Below, one piece after another: positions 19,359-26,325 of a DNA stretch of 44,693 nucleotides (position 1 is the stretch's first letter; each line of letters starts with the position of its first letter). The position numbers and the translations under genes were made by a program. A model generated the notes under the pieces. The model was not told the origin of the DNA, ran no database searches, and worked only from the letters and a program-made list of their open reading frames with translations. Origin of the DNA: an uncultured Verrucomicrobiota bacterium. GTDB lineage: Bacteria > Verrucomicrobiota > Verrucomicrobiia > Limisphaerales > UBA9464. The stretch is taken from NCBI GenBank assembly GCA_903916195.1, contig CAIWVP010000001.1:1-44693 (forward strand), given 5' to 3'.

Positions 19359-19940
19359 ATGAGACTTCCTGTCCATCCTCGTTCCCAGGTCCATCCGCTC
19401 GACGAGTTCTACGTCCGCGCCGGGCGCGCCCTGTTGCCGTTCACGGTCGTGTCCGGCGACGCGGTGCCGGAACCGTATCGGGCGCTCCTGGTCCACGAGC
19501 GGGACATGACGCGGACTCTTGAGCAGCATCACGGCGGGTCGATCCATCTGCGTGTGCTGTCCAGTCATCAAGCGGGCGAAGCGTATTGGCGGGAATCCGT
19601 CCTCGAGCTGGATGGTTCGGACCGTGCGGTCGAGTTCGGAGCGATCAAGATCCATCTCGATCGCTTCCTGGAGCCGTGGCGCACGCAGATCCTGGAGGAG
19701 CATCTGCCGCTGGGCGGCATCCTCAACGCCAGCGGGATCCGCTACACCAGCCGGCCGACCGCCTATCTCTGCTTCAAGCCGGACGATTTCATCACGGCTG
19801 CGTTGCATCTGGAGGGTGCCGGGGCGCTCTACGGCCGACAGAACACGCTGCGCGACCTCGCCGGCCGGACGCTCGCGGACATCATCGAGATCCTCCCATC
19901 GGCCCTTCCGCGGTCTCCCGGACCGCTGAAGATCTCGTAG
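19359..19940 (+). CDS. Chorismate lyase-like (DUF98) protein
   Basis: The 193-residue protein resembles the UbiC/DUF98 chorismate lyase fold. Characteristic segments are PYRALLVHERDMTRTLEQHHG, YWRESVLELDG, VEFGAIKIHLDRF and GGILNASGIRYTSRPTAYLCF. Known family members make 4-hydroxybenzoate from chorismate or bind similar aromatics, and the Arg/Glu-type residues of that site cannot be assigned with certainty by eye. It starts 20 bases after the beta-helix gene. The next gene, 160 bases on, is a halogenase-like flavoprotein, which raises the possibility of a shared aromatic-compound pathway. There are no ubiquinone genes nearby. Confidence 0.65.
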   Translation: MRLPVHPRSQVHPLDEFYVRAGRALLPFTVVSGDAVPEPYRALLVHERDMTRTLEQHHGGSIHLRVLSSHQAGEAYWRESVLELDGSDRAVEFGAIKIHLDRFLEPWRTQILEEHLPLGGILNASGIRYTSRPTAYLCFKPDDFITAALHLEGAGALYGRQNTLRDLAGRTLADIIEILPSALPRSPGPLKIS

Positions 19941-20099
19941 GAGGCCAGGGCAGGGGGATGGGTGGCACGCGCCGTCGCGGGGTCGGCGGGCACCGCGCGG
20001 GACCGTCCCGGAGAGCGTTCCATCCGATGACGGCATCGGAAAAAAATCTGCTTCTCGACGGTTGCGTGTTCGCTGATCTGGCATTCAATACGTCTACGT

Positions 20100-21380
20100 A
20101 TGAAACGAGTTGAGGTCTTCGACGTGGTGATCATCGGCGGCGGTCCGGCGGGATGCTCGGCCGGCGCGGTCCTGGCCGAGCAGGGCCATCGGGTCGTGGT
20201 GCTCGAGCGCGAGAAGTTCCCGCGCTACCACATCGGCGAGTCGATGATCCCGTTCACCTACCAGCCCTTGGAACGGATCGGGATGATCCCGCAGCTCAAG
20301 AGCTCGGCCTTCACCAAGAAGTTCTCCGTCCAGTTCGTCGCGCCGTCGGGCCGCGCCAGCCAGCCGTTCTATTTTTTCAACCGGTACGACCGCGAGACCG
20401 TCGCCCAGTCCTGGCAGGTGCTCCGCAGCGAGTTCGACCAGATGATGATGGACAACACCCGCTCCAAAGGGGCGGATGTCCGCGAGGAGATGGAGGTCGT
20501 CGAACTGCTCCAAGAAGACGGCCGGCATGTCGGCGTCGTCGCCCGCGACAAGGCGGGGGAAGCCACCGAGTTCCGCGCGCCGATGACCATCGATGCCACC
20601 GGGCGCGATGCCATCGCCGCGACGAAGAAGGCCTGGCGCCGTGGCGACCCGAAGCTGAACAAGGTCGCCGTGTGGACCTATTACAAAGGCTCCAAGCGCG
20701 ATGCCGGCATCGACGAAGGCCAGACCACGGTGGCTTTCATCCCGGACAAAGGCTGGTTCTGGCACATCCCGCAGCACGGCGACATGGTGAGCGTCGGCGT
20801 GGTGGCGGACGGCAAGTACCTGGCGCGGGACGGCTTGAAAGACCCCGCGACCATCTTCCACCGCGAGGTGCCCAACAATCTGTGGATCGCCGACCGGCTC
20901 GCGACCGGCACGTGCACCGGCGAATATTGGCTCACGGCCGAGTACACCTTCCGGTCCGAGTACTGCGCGGCGGACGGTCTGGTGCTGGCGGGCGATGCGT
21001 TCGGGTTCCTGGACCCCGTCTTCTCCAGCGGCATGATGCTCGCGCTAAAGAGCGGGGTGCTGGCGGCGGACGCGGTCCACGAGGCCCTGGAGGCCGGGGA
21101 TTTCCGGTCCGAGCGGTTCGCGGCCTACGGCGAGGTGATGCGGGAAGGCATGGAGAACATGCGCAAGCTCGTGTACGCCTTCTACGATCCCGCGGTGAGC
21201 TTCAAGGCCGTCGCCGAATTGGATCCGGCCATCGCGGACGACCTCACCGATTGCCTCTCGGGTGATGTGAACAAGGATTTCTCGCGGCTGTTCGGCGCAT
21301 TCGCCGGGATCACCGAGTTGCCGGACAAGCTGCCGTACGGCGTCCCGCAACCGGGGCGGGCGCCGCTTGTCCCGGCGTGA
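20100..21380 (+). CDS. FAD-dependent oxidoreductase, flavin-halogenase-like
   Basis: The 426-residue flavoprotein has the FAD-binding GGGPAG (13-18), an FPRYHIGES segment (40-48) and a VLAGDAFGFLDPVFSSG FAD motif near residue 300. It also carries W219-F-W-H-I-P224, matching the WxWxIP fingerprint of flavin-dependent halogenases, and lysines 73-74 in FTKKFSVQF where halogenases have the chloramine-forming Lys. Many relatives with this pattern, including geranylgeranyl-reductase-like proteins, are not proven halogenases, so the reaction is uncertain. Start and stop are clean. The stop overlaps the next gene (GTGA). Upstream are 160 bases with a weak promoter-like TTGCGT-N16-TTCAAT. Confidence 0.78.
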   Translation: MKRVEVFDVVIIGGGPAGCSAGAVLAEQGHRVVVLEREKFPRYHIGESMIPFTYQPLERIGMIPQLKSSAFTKKFSVQFVAPSGRASQPFYFFNRYDRETVAQSWQVLRSEFDQMMMDNTRSKGADVREEMEVVELLQEDGRHVGVVARDKAGEATEFRAPMTIDATGRDAIAATKKAWRRGDPKLNKVAVWTYYKGSKRDAGIDEGQTTVAFIPDKGWFWHIPQHGDMVSVGVVADGKYLARDGLKDPATIFHREVPNNLWIADRLATGTCTGEYWLTAEYTFRSEYCAADGLVLAGDAFGFLDPVFSSGMMLALKSGVLAADAVHEALEAGDFRSERFAAYGEVMREGMENMRKLVYAFYDPAVSFKAVAELDPAIADDLTDCLSGDVNKDFSRLFGAFAGITELPDKLPYGVPQPGRAPLVPA

Positions 21381-22717
21381 AACGACGCTACCGTCGCCGT
21401 CGCGTGAACCTCGTCCAGATCACCCCCGGCGCCGGCGGCATGTATTGCGGGAACTGTTTCCGCGACAACGCGCTCGTCGCGGCCCTCCGGCGGCAAGGCC
21501 ACGACACCGTCATGGTGCCGCTGTATCTGCCGATGACGCTGGACGAGACGTCGTCCACCGCCGGGACGCCCACGTTCTTCGGCGGCATCAACGTCTTCCT
21601 CGACCAGAAATCCGCGCTCTACCGCGGCGCGCCGAGCTGGCTGCGGCAGTTGCTCGATTCGCCCGCGCTGCTCAAGTGGGCCGCCGGCAAGACGGCGAAG
21701 ACGCGGCCGGACGACGTCGGCGAGTTGACGGTATCGATGCTCCAGGGCGAGCTCGGCAACCAGGCCCGCGATCTCGACGAGTTGGCGGCGTGGCTCCAGC
21801 AACTGCCGAGACCCGACGTGGTGTTCCTCTCCAACGCGCTCCTCGCGGGTTTCGCCCGGCAACTGAAGGCTGCGCTCGGCTGCAAGGTCGTCTGCTTCCT
21901 CCAGAGCGAGGAGTCGTTCCTTGATTCCTTGCCGGAGCCTTGGCGCACCCAGGCGTGGGCCACGCTGAAGGAGCGGGCCCCCGACATGGACGGCTGGATC
22001 TCGCCGAGCCGCTACTTCGCGGGACGGATGGCCGGGCGCCTCGGCCTCACGCCGGACCGGATCCAGGTCGCACCGAACGGCATCAGCCTCGCGGGCTACG
22101 ACTCGTTGCCGCCGCGCTTAGCCAAGCGGCCGGGCGACGATCTCGCGATCGGTTTCTTCGCGCGCATGTGCCCGGAGAAGGGCCTCGACACCGTGGTCGA
22201 CGCCTTCATCGAGGTCCGCCGGCGCGGACGCGTCCCACAGGTCAAGCTGCGGATCGGCGGCGGCTGCGGTCCCGGCGATGAAAATTTCGTCGCGAGACAA
22301 AAGGACAAGCTCTCGGCGGCCGGTCTCTCGGCCGAAGCGACGTTCCATCCCAACCTGTCGCGCGAGGACAAGGTCGCCTTCTACGCGGGATGCGACCTTC
22401 TCTCCGTGCCGGCGCGGACCAGTGAATCGTTCGGCCTCTACGTCATCGAATCGCTCGCCGCCGGCACCCCGCTGGTCCAACCGGACGCCGTGACGTACCC
22501 CGAGCTGCTCGCCGCGACGGGCGGCGGCGTCATCAGCGGTCCGGACACGGCGGTCGCGCTCGCCGACGCGTGGGAGCCGCTGTTGCTCGATCCCGCGCGC
22601 TTGCGGTCGCTGGGCGACGCCGGCCGGACGGCTGTCCATGCCCGGTACAACGACGACGCGATGGCCCTCGGCATCGCCCGCGTCACCGAGGAGCTGATCT
22701 CGAAGAAGTCGCCGTGA
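21377..22717 (+). CDS. Family 4 glycosyltransferase
   Basis: The 446-residue GT-B glycosyltransferase has an N-terminal Rossmann domain starting VNLVQITPGAGGMYCGNCFRDN (acceptor side) and a C-terminal GT4 domain with DLAIGFFARMCPEKGLDTVVDAF, LRIGGG and the E-x7-E motif in SESFGLYVIESLAAGTP. Its translation starts with GTG at 21377, overlapping the flavoprotein stop, and its own stop overlaps the next gene (GTGA). The coupling implies the three products are made together, so it may glycosylate the product of the flavoprotein. That is inference; neither sugar nor acceptor is known. Confidence 0.87.
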   Translation: MKRRYRRRRVNLVQITPGAGGMYCGNCFRDNALVAALRRQGHDTVMVPLYLPMTLDETSSTAGTPTFFGGINVFLDQKSALYRGAPSWLRQLLDSPALLKWAAGKTAKTRPDDVGELTVSMLQGELGNQARDLDELAAWLQQLPRPDVVFLSNALLAGFARQLKAALGCKVVCFLQSEESFLDSLPEPWRTQAWATLKERAPDMDGWISPSRYFAGRMAGRLGLTPDRIQVAPNGISLAGYDSLPPRLAKRPGDDLAIGFFARMCPEKGLDTVVDAFIEVRRRGRVPQVKLRIGGGCGPGDENFVARQKDKLSAAGLSAEATFHPNLSREDKVAFYAGCDLLSVPARTSESFGLYVIESLAAGTPLVQPDAVTYPELLAATGGGVISGPDTAVALADAWEPLLLDPARLRSLGDAGRTAVHARYNDDAMALGIARVTEELISKKSP

Positions 22718-23580
22718 AGTCGGCCGTTTCGACCGCGATCCCTGGGCTTCGTCTCCCGATCGCGCCACGTTCCATCCAGAAGGGTGGCACGCTCAAGGAC
22801 CTGCTCGACCGCGAGGCCATCGCCTGCTTGGCGCACAACCTCTCGCTTGCCCATCCCGCCTTCGACGGCGCTGCGTTCGGGCGCTCCGCATCGGACGGCC
22901 TCGGACCGCTCGGGATCCTCGACCGCGGACAACATCTGGCGGAAGCGATGCGCCGGCACTTGCCGGCCGGTTATGCCGACGCGGTCGACGTGTTGCTCCG
23001 CTCGCTGACTCCGCCGCTCGATCGGACGTCGGACCTCGGGTTGGGCGTGTTCTTCTACCTGCCGCACGTCCGCTTTATCGCGACCTACGGACTGGATGAC
23101 GGGCACGATGGTGGTGCTGATCCCTTCGAGGTCTCGATGACCGCGCAGCGGGAGCTGACCCGGAGGTTCAGCGCGGAGTTCTCGATGCGACCGTTCTTGG
23201 TGCGCTGGCCGGAACGCACGCTGGCGCGGTTGATGGATTGGACCCGGGATCCGGATCCTCATGTGCGCCGGCTCTGCACGGAGGGCACCCGGCCGAGGCT
23301 GCCATGGGCGATGCGGATCCCGGCCTTTGTCGCCGACCCGCGGCCGACCTTGCCGATCCTGGAAGCGCTCAAGGACGACCCGGATCTCTACGTCCGACGC
23401 AGCGTGGCGAACCATCTCGGCGACATCGCCAAGGACCATCCGGCACTGGCCTTCCAGATCTGCGGGCGTTGGCTGGAAAGTGCCACCCCGGAACGCTGCT
23501 GGCTCATCCGCCATGCCGTGCGTCATCCCGCCAAGAAGGGGGTCGCCGAGGCGATCCGGCTCCGGCTGTCGGCCCGCTGA
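22714..23580 (+). CDS. HEAT-repeat DNA alkylation repair-like protein
   Basis: The 288-residue protein resembles the AlkD/AlkC-like HEAT-repeat family that excises alkylated bases. Recognisable parts are MRPFLVRWPERTLARLMDWT, DPDPHVRRLCTEGTRPRLPWAMRI, LPILEALKDDPDLYVRRSVANHLGDIAKDHP and CWLIRHAVRHPAKKG, the last two being HEAT-type helical pairs. GTG 22714 is the start; its first two bases precede the stop of the glycosyltransferase, giving a GTGA overlap. No catalytic residue can be assigned with certainty. Co-transcription with a flavoprotein and a glycosyltransferase is unusual for a repair enzyme. Confidence 0.75.
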   Translation: MKSAVSTAIPGLRLPIAPRSIQKGGTLKDLLDREAIACLAHNLSLAHPAFDGAAFGRSASDGLGPLGILDRGQHLAEAMRRHLPAGYADAVDVLLRSLTPPLDRTSDLGLGVFFYLPHVRFIATYGLDDGHDGGADPFEVSMTAQRELTRRFSAEFSMRPFLVRWPERTLARLMDWTRDPDPHVRRLCTEGTRPRLPWAMRIPAFVADPRPTLPILEALKDDPDLYVRRSVANHLGDIAKDHPALAFQICGRWLESATPERCWLIRHAVRHPAKKGVAEAIRLRLSAR

Positions 23581-23685
23581 ACGGGGGGCCGATAGCCCGC
23601 TCCGGACCGGGGCCGGCCGGTGCGTCCCGATGGACGTCGGCGTTTTTCTTTGGCCGGGGTGCGCCGGTCGAGCATCATCACCGCC

Positions 23686-25620
23686 ATGACTGGACTCATC
23701 GCCATCGTCGGACGGCCGAACGTCGGCAAGTCGGCGCTGTTCAACCGCATCGTCCGCAAACGCATCGCCATCGTGCACGACATGCCGGGCGTGACGCGCG
23801 ACCGCGTGACCGCGGAGGCCGAATGGCACGGCCGGCCGTTCACACTCGTGGACACCGGCGGCATCGGCCTGCTGCGCGGTGAGAAGTCCGAGGACGTCAT
23901 CATCAGCGCCGCCTTCGACCAGGTGCAGATGGCGATCGAGTCGGCCCACGTCATCATCTTCGTGGTCAACGTCCAGGAAGGGATCGTGCCGCTCGACGCC
24001 GAGGTCGCGAAACGCCTCCACGCCGCCGGAAAGCCCGTCATCGTCGCCGTCAACAAGGTCGACACCTACCGGGCCGAGGGCGGCCTCACCGAGTTCTCGG
24101 CGCTGGGGTTCGAGAAGCTGCTGCCGGTCTCGGCGATCCACGGCGAAGGTCTCGACGACTTGATCGGGGCGGCGTTCCGCCATCTTCCGAAAGCCGAGCC
24201 GGTCGCGCTGCCTGCCGAGCCGGAAGATAATTACGGGAAGTTCGTCAAGAAGCCCACCGACAAGGAGAAGGCCGTGGCACGCGAGGCCGAGGAAGCCGCC
24301 GCACCGGTGAAGATCGCCATCGTGGGCCGGCCCAACGTCGGAAAGTCCTCGCTCATCAACAAGGTCACCGGATCCGAGCGCGTCATCGTCAGCCCGATCC
24401 CCGGCACGACCCGCGACGCGGTCGACGTGCCGTTCGAGGTGGACACCGAGGGCGTGCGGCAGAAGTACGTCCTCATCGACACCGCCGGCGTCCGGAAGGC
24501 CCGTCGCATCGACGACACCGTGGAGCTCTTCAGCGTCGAACGCACCAAGGAGGCCATCGCCCGCTGCGACATCGCCGTCCTCGTGCTGGACGCCGAATCT
24601 GGGATCTTGGAACAGGACAAGAAGGTCGCCGCGATCATCACCGAGAACCGGCGCGCCTGCATCGTGGTCGTGAACAAATGGGACCTCGTCGCCACCGATG
24701 TCCGCGAACGGCGAGAGAAGGAGATCGCTGAGCGCCGCGACCGGACCCGGGACCGCGACGACCGCGCGAAGCGGCCCACGATGCTCGTGGAGTTCGGGGC
24801 CTGGGTGCAGGAGAAGCTCTTCTTCTTGGACTACGCGCCGGTGATCTTCACCTCGGCGAAGGACGGGTTCCAGCTCGACCGGTTGCTCGAAGCCGTCCGC
24901 TACGTCGCCGCCCAAGGCCGCCAGAAGGTGCCGACCGCCATCCTCAACCGGACCCTGCAGGACGCGATCGTCCGCAAGCAACCGGTGAGCGACAAGGGGC
25001 ATCATCTGAAGTTCTACTACGCGACCCAGGTACGGCAGAGCCCGCCGACCTTCCTGCTGTTCGTGAACAAGGACGAGCTGTTCAACATCGCCTACGAGAA
25101 GTACCTGATCGGCGAACTGCGGACGGCCTTCGGGTTCGAGGGATGTCCGATCGTGATCGTGCCCAAGGCCAGGCCGAAGACGATCGCGCCCGTCCGGAAG
25201 TACCAGACCGCGACCGGCGAACCGTTGCCGCGGATCACGCCGCGGAAACCGAAGGGCAAGTCGTATCATCCGGACTTCCGCGACGGGCGATGGCTCCCGC
25301 CGGGCCCGGATGCGGCCCCGGCGGCCCCGGCGCGCCGTGGGAAGCCTGCCGCTGTCGGTTCCCCTGGAGCCAAGCCTGGAGCAAAGCCTGGAGCAAAGCC
25401 CGGACCTCGGACCGCCAAGGCCACGTCCTTCGACGCGCGGCCTGCGCGGCCGGGCACCGGCAAGCCCAAGCGCACGATGCGCGGTGGCCGTCCGATCGGG
25501 AGCAAGGTCGGGAGCAAGGTCAAGCCAGCGATGCGGGGCGGACGCCCGATCGGCAGCAAGGTAAAGTCGGCCGGGAAATCCGTCGCCAAGCCCAAGCCCA
25601 AGCCGAAATCCAAGGCCTGA
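23686..25620 (+). CDS. der: Ribosome biogenesis GTPase Der (EngA) with long basic tail
   Basis: Der is a double GTPase needed for 50S ribosome maturation. The 644-residue product has two G domains, each with GRPNVGKS (about residues 8-15 and 214-221), DTGG/DTAG switch II, and NKVD/NKWD specificity motifs. A KH-like C-terminal domain follows (TAILNRTLQDAI, LKFYYATQVRQSPPTFLLFVN, VPKARPK). Beyond it lies a ~145-residue tail rich in K, P, G, R and A, with GAKPG units three times and MRGGRPIGSKV twice. Typical Der proteins end near residue 440-500, so the tail is an addition, plausibly rRNA-binding. ATG 23686 (MTGLIAIVG) is the start; the upstream frame from 23620 is not conserved-looking. Confidence 0.95.
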   Translation: MTGLIAIVGRPNVGKSALFNRIVRKRIAIVHDMPGVTRDRVTAEAEWHGRPFTLVDTGGIGLLRGEKSEDVIISAAFDQVQMAIESAHVIIFVVNVQEGIVPLDAEVAKRLHAAGKPVIVAVNKVDTYRAEGGLTEFSALGFEKLLPVSAIHGEGLDDLIGAAFRHLPKAEPVALPAEPEDNYGKFVKKPTDKEKAVAREAEEAAAPVKIAIVGRPNVGKSSLINKVTGSERVIVSPIPGTTRDAVDVPFEVDTEGVRQKYVLIDTAGVRKARRIDDTVELFSVERTKEAIARCDIAVLVLDAESGILEQDKKVAAIITENRRACIVVVNKWDLVATDVRERREKEIAERRDRTRDRDDRAKRPTMLVEFGAWVQEKLFFLDYAPVIFTSAKDGFQLDRLLEAVRYVAAQGRQKVPTAILNRTLQDAIVRKQPVSDKGHHLKFYYATQVRQSPPTFLLFVNKDELFNIAYEKYLIGELRTAFGFEGCPIVIVPKARPKTIAPVRKYQTATGEPLPRITPRKPKGKSYHPDFRDGRWLPPGPDAAPAAPARRGKPAAVGSPGAKPGAKPGAKPGPRTAKATSFDARPARPGTGKPKRTMRGGRPIGSKVGSKVKPAMRGGRPIGSKVKSAGKSVAKPKPKPKSKA

Positions 25621-25621
25621 G

Positions 25622-25667
25622 GCGGGCGGCCGTCGGAGGCGCCGATCAGAGGGCCAAGGCCGCCCGC
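25622..25667. terminator. Candidate hairpin between convergent der and DUF1499 genes
   Basis: A perfect 10-bp inverted repeat, GCGGGCGGCC (25622-25631) and GGCCGCCCGC (25658-25667), lies right after the der stop and reaches into the end of the convergent gene. There is no T-tract, so it is not a classical intrinsic terminator; a role in stopping convergent transcription is only a suggestion. Confidence 0.3.
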
Positions 25668-26095
25668 AGCTTCTCGATCCGGCGGCGGTTCACCCCGAGG
25701 TCGGAATGGCCGACCCGCGAGGCGGACCGCACGTGGACGACCCGGGCGGGTCCGTCGTAGAGGAACTCCACGTCGTCCACGAACCGGAAGAGCAGGGAGG
25801 TGGACTCCGCCCGGAGGTAGCCTTCGCGCTCTTCGGTGACGCGGGTCCTCGGCTCGGCGAGGACAGCGGCCTTCAGCTTGGCCATCGTCTCCTCGACCGA
25901 CCCGCGGACCGACAACGGCGCGATCAGGTGGTCGGGGTCGGGGTCCTGGCTGCCGACGCAGTTCGGCGAGCCGGGGCAGGGCAAGAGCTTGCCTGCGACG
26001 GGGCCGAGGACGGGAGGGCGGTTCATGCGGCAGCCGAGGACCGTCGCCGCTGCGGTCGCCGACGCCAACCAGAGAAGGATCCGGATCCGTTTCAT
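25646..26095 (-). CDS. DUF1499 lipoprotein
   Basis: The 149-residue protein has a lipoprotein signal sequence with lipobox VLGC (Cys22), so it is probably membrane-anchored outside the cytoplasm. The remainder matches DUF1499: CPGSPNCVGSQ, then VRGSVEETMAKLKAAV, LLFRFVDDVEFLYDG and VHVRSASRVGHSDLGVNRRRIEKLRAAL, which is the complete and well-conserved C-terminus of the family. ATG 26095 is chosen because the signal peptide starts there; longer frames are not family-like. It converges on der and diverges from the pilus operon. The biochemical function of DUF1499 is unknown. Confidence 0.85.
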   Translation of the reverse strand: MKRIRILLWLASATAAATVLGCRMNRPPVLGPVAGKLLPCPGSPNCVGSQDPDPDHLIAPLSVRGSVEETMAKLKAAVLAEPRTRVTEEREGYLRAESTSLLFRFVDDVEFLYDGPARVVHVRSASRVGHSDLGVNRRRIEKLRAALAL

Positions 26096-26159
26096 GGGGG
26101 CACGGTAGCCCGGTCCGGTCCGGGCGCAGCCGGAAATCCGGCGCGACGCTTGCCAAACA

Positions 26160-26177
26160 AGTTTATGTTCGTAAACT
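26160..26177. promoter_or_regulatory. Inverted repeat, possible operator
   Basis: AGTTTA-TGTTCG-TAAACT is a perfect 6-bp palindrome with a 6-base centre, in the divergent space between the DUF1499 and pilus genes. It is AT-richer than its surroundings and sits 54 bases before the -35 hexamer of pilB. It resembles a dimeric repressor site, but no regulator can be named. Confidence 0.3.
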
Positions 26178-26230
26178 TCGCCTGTTCCACGGGTGTACGC
26201 GTCGCGGACCGCTTTGTCGGGGGTCAGCGT

Positions 26231-26259
26231 TTGACTTTCGTTTTGTCGGTCCCTTAACT
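26231..26259 (+). promoter_or_regulatory. Predicted sigma-70-type promoter of the pilus operon
   Basis: TTGACT (26231-26236), a 17-base spacer and TTAACT (26254-26259) form a close match to TTGACA-N17-TATAAT, in a locally AT-rich stretch. Transcription would start near 26266, giving a ~60-base leader to GTG 26326. Confidence 0.6.
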
Positions 26260-26325
26260 CTCGCGCACTTGTCCCCGGGCGTTGTGGCGACACGCGTGGA
26301 CGCCGTGGGCCGGGAAAGGGCAGCT

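Noticed and set aside
14730-25269. Other long minus-strand open frames (for example opposite the HemW-like, beta-helix and der genes)
   Set aside because: These are shadows of well-identified plus-strand genes, with low-complexity translations.
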